From: Acanthaster planci | Lineage: Eukaryota > Echinodermata > Asteroidea > Valvatida > Acanthasteridae | Reading direction: 5' to 3' | Assembly (NCBI RefSeq): GCF_001949145.1 | Contig: NW_019091355.1 | Location: 1,427,359 to 1,491,358, forward strand | Length of the DNA: 64,000 bases | Shown here: positions 26,288 to 38,551 of the stretch, in pieces | Numbering within the stretch: the first letter of the stretch is position 1 | Layout: every line of letters starts with the position of its first letter | Made by a program: the position numbers and the translations under genes | The notes under the pieces: generated by a model | Told to the model about the DNA's origin: nothing | Seen by the model: only the letters and a program-made list of their open reading frames with translations | Database searches by the model: none

Positions 26288-28345
26288 AGGAACAAAGTTG
26301 TACCTCGAACTGGTAAACGAGACAGAGCAACCATGATAGCTGAAAGGACCTTTAAATGAGGGCGCTCTTGCCTCCTATTCGAATCTTTATTCGTAGATGT
26401 TAAACAGCACGCGTGCAGATGTAAAGTGTGCTCCCACGGCATCATTTCCTATTTTCGGGACTGTGAAACTATTGTGATGAAAAACTTTTGCTTAAAATGG
26501 ACGACAAATGCTTCCAATTTGAAACTAACAAATCAAATTTAAGCTCATATGACCATCTTCTCATTCCTGTTCACTTTTTTGTTGGTTCTCCGATGACTTC
26601 GGAAGGATAGTTTCCTCCAAATGGGAGGTACCCTGTTAGTAATAATCTTGAAATGAAATTAGGAAGAATGAATTCACTGCATACAGCACGAGACTTGAGC
26701 GAAGAGAAACGATCCTGGTTGTTAATAAATCGATATGGCTGTTCGAAGCTGCGCAGCCTCTGCATGCTCTTCATGCGTTTGCTGGAAGCCCGACACCGCC
26801 AGAGAGCACCATTCGAGTGTCATTGTTCACATGAAGATGTCGGGCACCACGGATTGAAACATGGCATGACGGTGTTTTGTGAAGGAATTCCTCCCGATAG
26901 GTAAACCCCGCCGTTCACCTCACGATAAGGTCCCCTATTTGACACGCGCCCTTTCAAACCGAAGTTTGCTGAGCAAACAGACTTTGATACACGCGAAACT
27001 GAGTGAGGGTAGGAAAGCTTACCGTGGAAGTCGATTATGTGGTATAGTTCTCTTTTAAATTTCAATTTCAGACAAACATCAGGATGTCTACTTGTAACCA
27101 GAAGGCGAAAAATAAACTGATCGAACGCTTACCAGATTAACTTGATATTTTTTAGCAAAATGCATTTTATACTCCGTTCTACACAGTACCTTTTAAAAGA
27201 GCAAACTTATCAACCAAATCCGACCAAGTAAAACGAGCAATCCTTTTTCTGGCTTCAACTGAACGGCTCTGTACGGCAAATGTTTTGTCACAAACCTGTT
27301 AAAAAGTAGGTAGACCTAATTTGTTTGAGGGTTGCTAGGAATGGAAACCAAGTACAGTCAAGAAGCGTCATATACTACATAACCGCAATAACATTTTACT
27401 GCTCCAAGAGATCATCACTCAAAATTACTTCAAAGGAGAATGAGCAATATACTTCACTGTTTATTAGCAACTACTCAGTAGCGGTACTACAAATATAAAT
27501 GCCATAATTTTAAAACCAAGCACATGTAATTAAGCCCTGAATTATTACGGACACTCCACAAGTGAAAATTTAACACCAACATTTCTAACTACCCAATAGA
27601 GAGATTGTCTCTTAGGGCGGTCGGTGTGAAGACCACTTCTTAGTTCTAATACCTTGTTCAACACATTGGAACACTTGTCTGCTACATAATGTTATAGATT
27701 AATGTGAGCACAGACACACCGTCACTGCAGAGGCACTGCACTCACACGCGCACATCTATCAGCTTGACGCGCGCGTGCACGACACCCTATTGGTCAAACA
27801 GGCATGTAACGCGCTTGTACCACCTGTGCCCCCGCAATGGCTTCTAAATCTGCTTGTTGGTTTACACGATAAATGAACCACCTCATCCTAGTGGACAATT
27901 GCGGACTTTTGCTTAAAATAAAGCAAAGAATAAAAACACTACAGATCTAATTATTATTGTATCTGACAAAAACGAATAATTCAGTAAGATATCATTGCTG
28001 TTTAAAAACCCTAATTGAACTATAGCACCACAGACACCGATCATGACTTTCACTGCGAGTCAGTAGTCATAAATGAAGTAATTTATACAGTTTTTAAATG
28101 CTAACCTCTTTTTCTTAAGGGAGGCATGGCTATGATCATACCCTTCCCTTGTCTATGTTGCCTGCGTTTTCAGAGGGTAGACTGCTCATTCATCTGTTCA
28201 GGTTAATTAAGACATTCATAATGCGCAACATATCCACCCAAAGATGCCGAAGGCCGAATCATCCCAAATACCCTTTCAGCGCCCTAGAGGTTTACAGCTC
28301 GAGGGCGCAAGTTCAGCGAAAAGCAGTTTAGTGATTTGATTTCTA

Positions 28346-28501
28346 TTATGAATCATCGACGACCATCTTTGCCCTCTCGGGTACCCTATTACTCCGTCTT
28401 GGAGAGAAAGAGTGAAAGAAGTGTCTTGCCTCAAGGGCACGCTCACACGGTTCAACGCTTGTGACCATGGGAATTAACAACAGCACCACAGTGACGCTCA
28501 T
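28346..28501 (-). CDS. Small ORF with a signal-peptide-like start (uncertain)
   Basis: From the ATG at 28501 this frame gives 51 aa beginning MSVTVVLLLIPMVTSVEP, a typical secretory signal profile: a short start, a hydrophobic core of about 14 residues, and then polar sequence with a Cys. The rest is Arg-rich and not recognised. It could be the first exon of an unrecognised secreted protein, a leftover first exon of a lost gene copy, or chance. No following exon was identified, and an upstream in-frame extension is open. Confidence 0.15.
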   Translation of the reverse strand: MSVTVVLLLIPMVTSVEPCERALEARHFFHSFSPRRSNRVPERAKMVVDDS

Positions 28502-29673
28502 CGGGACAATCGGGGCGGTATGCTCGCCCGGCAAACCTCGACACTTCGCAGCAGCAGTCCAGTCACGGTGCACGGCCCTCAAAGAACCCCGGCCGGGTTC
28601 TCGAAATTATAGAATGCGCGGAGCACGAACCGTGAGTAATGCACGATACGAGTATCAATTGTCGTTGGGGTTGGTAAAGGTCACAAGAAGACACTCTCAA
28701 TTATACTTGCATGATGACTTCTACTATAGGGAAAGTTATAAGTAGCATAGCATAAATTTATGAATAAAACATTTATCATAGTTGATGCTATTTGTAAACA
28801 GATTGCCAAGGTTTGCGGTCTGCTCGTCAGTTATCACTTGTGTTACTTCTCAACTTTGGGTTCTAACTCAAACATTATCATTTATAGCGCAACTAGGCCT
28901 CAGCACTTACTATCATTTTCAACTTCTGGTAGATAAAGCACTTGTCTATTGGCTTTGATGCTAATATAAAAACCAGCTATAAACCTACCCAAATTCAGTT
29001 GATCCAGTTGCGAAGATTGGTTGAGAGTTACGAAGCTTGAAGGTGTCACCTGTTAACAAATGTTTGGCGGCGTTGTCCTATTGTGTGATACGGAAATGTG
29101 TTTTATTGACTAGATAAGATATTGTTTTTGGATTCAACATATTTTCCTTCAGTGTCGCAGCTGCTTCAACAAAAGAGGTCGACGTCGAAGTAATTCCTGA
29201 AAAACAGAGCATTCTGTGTTAACTTACCGTAGATTTATCCGACCTAAGTATCGTTGCGAGATCTCGGCAGTCGAATTAACAGTATAGTAGTGGAGCTATA
29301 ATTATGCGACCAGAGAGAATTGTATAATATTATGCCAATTTACTGCAAAATGTAAAACAACACAGCTACTTTAGCAGTTCAAAGAAAGAGTTACTTGATA
29401 CAATACCGGTAGCCCGTCCCTTGCCCTGTCCGCAAAGTCTGCGCAAAATAAACTAAGCAGGCTTCCGATAATGCCAAACGTTGTAATGACAGAAAGGTTG
29501 CCTTAAAAATAATATAGCGCCTTATTTAAGTAAAATAGTACAAACAATTTTATAAAATAAAGAAATTTCTTATTTGAAAGAAAAGCAATTGCTTCATAAG
29601 ATCAGTTGTGAGCGGGACCTCAACATAGCGCATTGCAAGCCACTGTAGCAGTAGTCCAGGGACATATTCATCT

Positions 29674-32600
29674 TTAAGTCATTTCCCGGGTTTCCTTGTT
29701 GGAAGACTGCTTCACTTTTTTATCGTTGGGCTTGAAGTGCTTGAAAGCAACTACCCCACCAGCAATCAGCAACAGCGCCACGGCGATGCTACCGACGACA
29801 ATCAACGCGATCTGCCAGCCCAGCAAGCCGTCTGCCAGCGCCTCGGGGATCCGCTCCCTGAGCGCGGCCTGTACGACGTTGGAAAACCCGGATGGGTTTC
29901 CGGCGTCGTCGAAAGCGCGCAGCACGAACGCATACGAGGCCACGGTGGCGCCCTCCGGTACCGGCACGAGGACCACTAACTCCTCTTCGTTGCCGAACTC
30001 CTGAGGCGTAGAGAGGCTCCCCTGGAGGATGTGGCTGGAGTTGAGGATCAGATGGGCAGCCGGAGTCGAGTCGTTCTGCCAGGCTTGGATAGACCCAGCA
30101 CGGATGACTTCATACCGGGAGGCTACAACAAAATTAATATTCTTAACTTTAACTTGTGTAATATATTCCAAACTTATTCTGGTCCTGGCTTCATTATATT
30201 CCAGTGACTGTCCCTTTGAGACAGCATTACAAAAAGCGCTGTAGACAGTGTTAAGTTTTAAGATAATAATTAAACCAACTCTTATGGAAAGTTTGAATTC
30301 AATTCCACTTAAAAAGTCGATTTCTCACTTTTTAGGATCGCAGATTTATATCATAATGATGAGATTCTGAGGTGTGTGAAGTTTCAGATGAGGACTCTAT
30401 TTACCTGCCCCGTTGTCGAGATCATCACCGGGAGCCGTCCAAGCCAACGTCACCGTCTTCTTCTGAAACGAGGAGTCAGTGGCTCTGAGGTCCAAGACGT
30501 CCCCTGGTGGGAACAGGTCGTCCCCGGGTGAGAAGCCTGGAGGTACTTCGTCTACTCGGCTGGACCCACCCGAGATACCGCGGCTGAATGCCGGGGCTGA
30601 CCTGCCTCTTGGCTCCGCTGGAGGGGTACCAGGGGGCGGAATCTTGATACCACCTGCGATGACAGATAAATGGGAAATGGCAAGATGAATGAATAAACTT
30701 GTAATTGATGGAATGAATGACAGACGCAGAACCCGACTTGCTAGCGTTTACAACTGATCCAACTACCAAACGTCGTTAAGAGGAGAGGTGTTCGCAGCAA
30801 AATGCCAACATTTGAAAGTGGAAGTAACATGTTGTGTGTGTGAAATAGCTCCTTCAGTAGTTAATCACGCTTAAGTGACGTATCAAAGCATCTTCCTCCT
30901 GAATAAAACAAAGTTGGGGGCTACAACTTTGGGCAGCAAATTAAAACGACAGCCTTTCGAAATGAATCTTTTCCAACGGAAACACAAAAACTAAGAAAAA
31001 GTTACCCTTAGGCTCAGGATCCTCTCCCATGCCACTTTACGCTGTGCAAACCGGCCCACGAACTTACACAATCCCACTGATGGTCTTGCGGGATGGATTA
31101 GCGTCCATGAATTAGCTCGGGTTTAATGATCGTCCCAACGTCTTCCTTGCTTGACACTGCTCACACGGCTATTCCCAGTTCAGTGTTGTACCGTGAGCCA
31201 AGACAACGCACCCTCTATAATGTATCACCGGCACGCTCTACTAGCAGAGGGTACGAGGATAGTATTTCTGGTGCTTTTTAGATGGAGGCTGCCATGTATA
31301 GGCTTTTGAAAAGCATGGGGGAAAGGAGTTGCAACTAACCTGCGGCGCTCTCTCATTTGCGATAGACAGTTCTTGCAATGTGGTAATACTCGCAGGAACT
31401 TACCGATCTCCGGCAGATCATAAACCTTGTCCGGGCTCACAATCGGTCGGGCCTTTGAGAAGGGATTGGACTCGATAATAATGGCGTCTCCGCCGTTATT
31501 GTCCACGTTGATGCGAATACCATAATAGCCGATACCGGTGAACTCCGTGAAATACCTGGAGTATACACCGTCATTCTTTGTGATGTCCGCACCTTGTGAG
31601 AAAAAAAACGCGACTCAGAAGTCCAAATAACCTCATTGAAGTGGGAACGCCTATTAGTGACTGTTCGAGACGGCGAGCGCCCTCAAACGCAACGCCTGTA
31701 TACGATATGCGTAAATATTTGAATTTGAGAGCCGAAAGTACCTCGGATGTGAGGGATGTGTCCAGGCTAAGCCAAATCTCCCTAACTGCTTTTATCAAAG
31801 GTACAACATCTGCTAGGATCTTCATGTTAAGTAGAAGAATCAATGATACCTGCACCATTGTCAAGTAGCTGAACGGTAACCGGATCATATCCTCCCGGTC
31901 TTTCGATAGTTGCCGTCACGTTGGCGTAAATCATGGGGCTGAAGCCCTGACGGACCTCTGCGTAGGCCACCAGCGGCTCGCCCTTTTCAAAAGCCGTGAT
32001 GGAGCCGCTCAACTCTGACGTCACGACAATGGGCTCCACGTTGTCACTTGCCGGGTATGACGACACAGCAATGGCGACATCCTGTTTTCCATTCCGTCTG
32101 TTGCGCACTGTGAATATCCACGCACCCTCCTGGAGGTGAAAGAAGTTTCGATACGAAAACTTCATATTATCGCACAGCGAAGAAATCTTTAGAAACAGGA
32201 ATTTCAGACAATTCAGAAAATACTACAGGCTATCGCTATAACTCACTCCCTTGAAGTACCCGAGTGGTTCCAAACAGTTCACAGTTCTCCAACGAGTTGC
32301 CTCCGTTGTGAAATTTGTAGAACTTTGTTTAACGATGGTGAGCCTCCAAAAATCACTCACTTTCTGATTAATGTTATTAAGTAATGATCGGGAAATTGCC
32401 GTCTGCTGCTCGTTTACAATCAATTTTAATTAGTTTTAACTTTTAACACCCGCCAAAGTATAACAGTATTTGCCGGTATGTCAGTGACCTATCAGAGGTC
32501 AAGGGTCAAGTTACTTTGATATACCCACTTCTGCATGTCCTTGGATTCTCACAATGATTGTTTTGAAGGATGCATCCTCACCGAAGCCATCGTAAGAAGA

Positions 32601-35600
32601 GTCTAGGATTTCCCCGTTCGGCCTCATAATGGTCACCTCAATAGCTGAAAGGAAATGGGTGTGAAATAGGAATCTTCCTAGTGTAAATGAAGGTCTGTGC
32701 TCCAAGCAACCCCTGATGTACATGCCTCATAATGGTCACCTCAATAGCTGAAAGGAGATGGGTGTGAAATAGGAATCTTCCTAGTGTAAATGAAGGTCTG
32801 TGCTCCAAGCAACCCCTGATGTACATGCATGCAAATGTACACCCACGCATGCGTTGTAACCAGTTGGGAACTTTGGAGAGAAATTGGACCAAGGCTCTTG
32901 ACTGGTAAAGATGTACAAACCAAAAGCGCCAACAAAAGTGTACACACGCACCTACAACTGCACGGAAAGAATTCTTTTGCGCATAAAAAAAAACTAACAG
33001 AGCAATCGTTTCAGAAAATAAATCTTAGTCTTGGCCCTTCCCCCCAATTAACCTGAATACCCCACTCTTGAGGGAAGAACTCACCTGGATTATCCACCTT
33101 GCTCCAAGAAAAGGTGAACGCTGTTCCGTTGCCAAGGGTGCTGTCCATAAAAACACCACCCCTTCGCTCTTCGTTTTTCTTGAGAGACCACGAGGTACCC
33201 AACAGCTTGAACAAAAAACAGAGTCATCATCGTTACTTCCTTGCGACTGAGACATCGGCGATAATGTGGTAGGAAGTTGTAAAATAATCATGAAGCAAGT
33301 TTGAGGGCGCTGTGAAAATTTAACACAATCTAGAAACATTAATGTTTTTTTAATTTAAATATCAGAATGAGTGTCTTGTCAAGCAGCCATTGGCATTTCA
33401 CATTATTCGACCATTATGGTACATCGTCGAACGCAGTCTCACCAATGATACAATGCGTGACATTGTATGTGCATTTGAGATGAAACAAAAACAAAAAGAC
33501 TGTTTCGTTTCTGTGCACGAGGTACCTGTACACGTTTGTCAGTATCTCTAACATCTCCTCTTTCCATGATTGCTGCAAATGCCTCATACAGGGTGTTGGA
33601 ACCAGGCTCATTCGAGTAGAAGAATGTTTTACCACCTAAAAATGTAGAGCAAACAGTTATTCCTCACTTAATGACATGTTATCCAAACTGTCCTTGTTCT
33701 CCAATTGGGGTCAACGAAAAATTGGTTAAAATAAGTAGCCCCTGAGATACCTACCAGTTGCCTTGGAGATACTTGGTAGCAAAGCTGAGGCCTCCTGGGC
33801 AAAGGCTAACGTGTCGACTATTACACCGGAGGCTACAACCTCATCCATGACGTCAGCAACATAAGGTAAATTGTAAGGGTTTTCTCCATTATTGCCGTGT
33901 TTTTCCTCCCCGTCACTGACTAGCATAATGATGCCTCCCTTTGGGCTTTCTTCATTGGCTGACAAAACCTGAGACGCGTAGAAAAGAAAAAACAAACTGT
34001 CTTGTGGCGGGCAAATAGTCTAGTGCCCAGAATCAGAGGTGGTGATATGGGTTGTATAAGCTGAAACTAATGGGCAGATTTAATGCCACTGCTAAATACC
34101 CAACCATATTTCCATAAGGTAAATAATATATGAGGGCTTGTCATCTTCCATGAATTCGCTGGGAAGATTGTTATTCTTCCGTTTGCCAATGATACCATTG
34201 ACTTTCTCTCCAGATACTGTTAAAATTACTTCTTGTGCGATTGAATGTTATGCACATCCACTTTTGAAATTTCTATGTACCATGTTTTCTTAACTATCCA
34301 AGCATTTTCCGAAAAAGTGTGGAATAAATGTCCCTTTTTGAACTGAGTTGAATTGGGTTGGTAACAACTTGCACAGGCCATGCACCTGCAGGTAAGTATT
34401 ACACATGAACACTAAGGTGTTGTCACCTCATGCCTTTGCACAGGTCTTGCACATGCAGGTACGTATTACATATGAAAACTAGGGCGTTGTCACCTCTTAA
34501 CTCAACATTGCTTCTCATAACTTTTGCATTAATCCGTAAAGCAAAGTGCTGAGGAAAACGTTCATTTTGCGTAGAGGCTTTGGCTGTGTTCTTCATGCAA
34601 GACCGGATCCCTTAAGGATTAAGCCAGGGAAAATGCGGCGCTACCATTACCAGCTGGAAAAAGGATTTCGAAGAATTATAAAACAAATCAACGTGGCTCA
34701 GCGGGCAGATGTTTATCTCTGGTTTGAGCGCAATGAGAAGGAATGTTTCTTTCATCCTGTGAATGGTTTTGCCAGTCAAATTCAGGTTACTCGAGCTAAT
34801 GCCAGTATCCGCTTACACTTCACGGAGCAGAGACAGACAAGTTTGGGTAAAGTTACTTTCCCAAGGACAAAACATAATAGCTAGCAGCTTGATCCCGGCC
34901 TTGACTCTCTCATTACGTGCTGCAAACGCTGATTACTTGTTGCAGTTCGTCAATGTGAGTTACTTTGTTAATACAAAGAAATCCGAAGCATGAGACAAAA
35001 CTCGTGAAGACGCAGAGTGGATTTAGAGTATGTGGAGGAAAAGTGGAAAAATTTAAGTTTTCCAGTTTTAGGACTTAACAAATGTTGAAAACTGGAATGG
35101 GATCCAAAGAGTTTGCCTCACAGCCCACCTCAATGGCTTTTAGAAGCCCGTCTCCTATGGCTGTCCATCCATCAGCTTCTGATGGTAAAGCATCCAGGAG
35201 CGTCAAGCGATCTGCAGCTCCATTGACGGCCACTAGGTTTTTCAGGATCTTCCCAAATGTGTTGAACTCCACGATACCAACCCGGCTACCATCAAGCACG
35301 ATGGACGACAGAAAGTTGTAAGATGAACTGATCATCTTCACAAACTTTTCGTTATCCTAAGGGAAAATGAAGTAGTCTGATGTAAGACTCTCTATGCACG
35401 AGCCGAAGACATGTAAATGCACAGACAGCCCTCGCGGACTTCACGATTAAGACGTAACTCAGTCCTGCATCGCACTGTACATTACCCAAAATGAACATGC
35501 TCCAAGAAACCTTCTCAGTGAAAGTGGGCACTCATGGTTATTCAAAATCCCCATCAAAAATCCACCAATGTATTGCTTTACTTTAACAAAAACTAGAACC

Positions 35601-38551
35601 ATGGTACTGCATAGAAAGCTGGGCTTAGCCCAATGCCTTCCGGCATTGGTGACATCTTACATTCATGCTGCCTGACGTGTCCAACAGAAGCACGACTCGT
35701 ATTTCCCTGTGTTGAACCAACCTAAAGGTTGGTATCAGATCCTTGTCGCTGATTTCTCGTGGAGGATTCTTTCCCCCTTTTAAGAAATGAAAAAATATAT
35801 ATTTTCTCTCCTGAGCAATTACATGTCAAGACCTCGCAAGTTCCACCATAAATGCTGCATCTAACATCAGGCCTAACAAGCTTTATACGACGTGTAGATA
35901 GACGACTATACTTTACATAATTTCAAACGCTACCAAAGCTCTGAAAACGTGTTGGTTGTGGAGCGCTATGGCAATATTATGCCTGGGCACTGTTACCTAT
36001 CTACCTGTGCATTTTATGTGCATATTTCAAGGATGACACGTGTATTGGACACTCCAACGTTGACCGTTCTCTTACTCTGCAAGCAAACGACATACCGAGG
36101 TTGTGCTTTGACGGGACAGAACACAGGCCGTATGTCATTGAAGTGGCTGCGACCTGGAGTGGAGGGGCCTTCAATGCGCCTTATTTTCAGCCACAGAATC
36201 AACCATCGGACGCACCCCTACCTTCGAAATCTTCGTGACCTCGCATGACCTCCCAGTTGCTCTTCCGGAAGCACAGCCGGTTGTGTTTGTTGGGTGCCTC
36301 TTGGTTGTGCAACATGTTTGACTGTTCTGTGTCATCGCAGAAATTGGTGATCTGTTAGATGAAGGAGATTGGAAGGACAAGTTGTGTCCAAATTGGCTTA
36401 TTTTATCCAAATCTCCTAAACATCCTTCATGCAGTTGATAGAATTCCACGACTTTTCCCCATGGAGGATACCAATCACAAACAAATATCAAAAGTTTGGT
36501 ACGTAATAGCATTTTTTCAATCACACAGTGGCAGATTTAGGTTTTTAGGTTTGTCATCATGACGAACCAAAACCTCAGAGATATCTTTCTTCAGTTGTCT
36601 GTGCTTGCACTTGTTTTCATGTGGGACAACTTTGGTAGGACTTCTGTTAAAGTCATGTTACTGAAATGTAAATTGATCTTACGGAGGCATAAACATTAAT
36701 ATGAGAATAACGCTTCTGTTTCTCCAAAAAGGTGAACCTCACCGGTTCAAGTGGGTACGTGCCGAACATGATGGAAGCTGTGACGTCACTCTGGTCCTGT
36801 AATATGAAGAACACGCAGTTATCCTCGTAACCAACAAACGGATCACCGGCACAGTCACGATAGGAAAAGCTTTCCGGAAGAAAGATCAGCGGCCGGCCAT
36901 TGTAGTTGTATGAACACCTGGGCGACAGACGGAAAGAGAGAATGAAAAGTACTTCAAACATAAATTACACAATGACACATTTAGGAAACGAAATACACAG
37001 TTATTGGAATGTCTCTATGGATTTTGTCTACGGATAATGATACCAGAAGATCTAAGAGTATTTGCCAACTTTCACACCGTTGAAAATTCTACGATGTGGT
37101 AATTAAGAGTAAACATTAATCAACAAACAAAATCGACACTTTACCCCTCCATATTATGACGTCATGTTACGCAACGTGGAGAAAGTATTGAAACTGTTTA
37201 CACCTTTTCAAGTGAAAGAGCTGTCATGCAAAATGGCTTTTACAGGGACATACCTCACTCCTTCGAATCTTTGAGTGAGGGGAGAGTAGTAGAACTCCTG
37301 GTAATAATCGGGATCTCCCACGGGATCTGGATACTCGTCAAATAACCCCCAACGAAGATGCGCCCACTCGTGGACAAGCATACGCCCTGATCATGAACAG
37401 AAAGGGTCATTATTGGTAATTTTCAACCTCGTTACGAAAGGTGTCCGTTAACTTGTATTAAAGTAGGAGTTAGGCTGGGTACGAATGTTCAGCCTGCGGC
37501 TTATTATACATGTAAGCTGCGTGATCTCTGCATAGCGGCTGCAGCCATTTCCCGAAGTCGCAACCTATGGTTTCAGGCACAGCTTTTAAGTCACTAACCG
37601 AGTGGTCCGTAGTAAAGCTCCGTGTCCTGATTGGTCAGGAAGGCGTCCAGGAAGTGGATGTGAACACCCTGTTTGCCGCAACCCTCGTACTGCTTGGTGT
37701 ACTGCAGCGGGGCCCAGCGAGGATTGGGCGGCGCTACGATGACGTCGGCATTGTCGAAGGTGACCCCACCCGGAAGGTCATACTCCGGTTTCCTGGCCCA
37801 TGTCTTCGGTATGAGGATTGTGACGTTTCTGAAGTAGGCCCGTTTCTTTGTAGCTGTGTACAGGTACTTTGAAGCCTCCTTGAACATGTACTGATTGGAA
37901 AAAAAACATCGGGCCCAAAACCCTTTGACAATGACCTACACCCTTTACGAGCCTCGGTATCACCCCATAAACCTGCAAAGGGCTGCAAGAGATGATTCCT
38001 CTCGTAAAATTTCAAACTAGTCTGGTAAAAAGTTGATGAAAATCACACACGTCTGTAGGCCCTATGCGTGTTGTATTTGTAAGAAGCGAATTTTTCAAAT
38101 TTAGCTGTATTAGTCTCGCACTGATGTTAAATTCACTACTTTTATGGCCAGAGGGCGAGTTGATAACACAGTTAACGGTTAAAAAATACATGTTTACTGC
38201 AGGCGGTTATTATGTCTCTCAGCCATTTGAGAAGGGGCGGAGAGCTTACTTTTGGTAAATATTGAAGTGTCAAGCGATGAATACAATTCACCGAAATTAA
38301 ATAGCTCCATTTTTGTTTACAGTGATAAACCTGAAAAGGGTTGCTTCGGATGAGGGCTATTTAATGCTTACCTGAATTCTGTCAATCAACACCTGATCTT
38401 CGTCTACTCTGTTGTGAATTGCCACGGTGATGCCCGAGTAGCCATTGTCGATGAACTTGATGAATGAAGGTCGTGTCAAGGAGTCTGCGCCGTGGACGGC
38501 AGACAATATGATCAGCGACATCAACGTGGTCCACTTGATTGCGGTTGTCAT
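29674..38551 (-). CDS. CLCA-B: calcium-activated chloride channel regulator, intact motifs
   Basis: Fifteen exons join in frame to 993 aa: 38372-38551, 37599-37890, 37254-37386, 36743-36917, 36222-36351, 35661-35776, 35129-35356, 33755-33968, 33526-33635, 33085-33205, 32529-32644, 31850-32129, 31404-31592, 30405-30653, 29674-30122. The start has a signal peptide (MTTAIKWTTLMSLIILSAV). HEWAHLRWGLFDE (from about residue 163) is the CLCA zinc-metalloprotease motif used for self-cleavage. The VWA domain has DTSGS (336-340), a Thr in GWTAIG and SDGEE, a complete MIDAS set. A beta-sandwich region (EGAWIFTVRN to LLDNGAG), a linker, a fibronectin-III region and one transmembrane helix near residues 945-968 with a short Lys-rich tail follow, so it is a type I membrane protein. 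Exons 2, 4 and 6 have the same lengths as in CLCA-A (292, 175, 116 nt), and all intron phases agree. A 103-bp tandem duplication overlaps the exon 11 acceptor. Confidence 0.92.
32621..32826. repeat. 103-bp tandem duplication over CLCA-B exon 11 acceptor
   Basis: Positions 32621-32723 and 32724-32826 are the same except for one base (GGAAATGG versus GGAGATGG). The unit contains the last bases of intron 10, the acceptor AG and the first 24 or so bases of exon 11, so the gene has two copies of this 3' splice site. The copy nearer the coding body gives an in-frame exon. Use of the outer copy would read through the duplicate into a stop (TGA), so it should be unproductive. Confidence 0.9.
34371..34504. 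repeat. 67-bp diverged tandem duplication in CLCA-B intron 7
   Basis: GCACAGG at 34371 and again at 34438 begin two copies of a unit of about 67 bp that share TGCAGGTA, GTATTACA and TTGTCACCTC blocks. The copies have diverged at about one base in eight. It is intronic and shows no coding or splicing signal for the host gene. Confidence 0.7.

Larger units (their letters stand above)
23089..29673. other. Intergenic region between CLCA-A and CLCA-B
   Basis: This 6.6-kb gap between the start of CLCA-A and the end of CLCA-B contains the CLCA-A promoter and the CLCA-B 3' UTR. No chain of coding exons was found. Noted inside it: a perfect 13-bp hairpin at 26259-26287, a minus-strand signal-peptide-like ORF at 28346-28501, and CpG-rich sequence with GCGCGC near 27750-27830. 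A minus-strand TTTATT near 29102 could be a poly(A) signal for CLCA-B, but it is about 570 bases from the stop. Confidence 0.5.

Noticed and set aside
34546-34884. A 112-codon plus-strand frame inside CLCA-B intron 7
   Set aside because: It has no family resemblance and no splice partner, and lies antisense within a well-defined intron.
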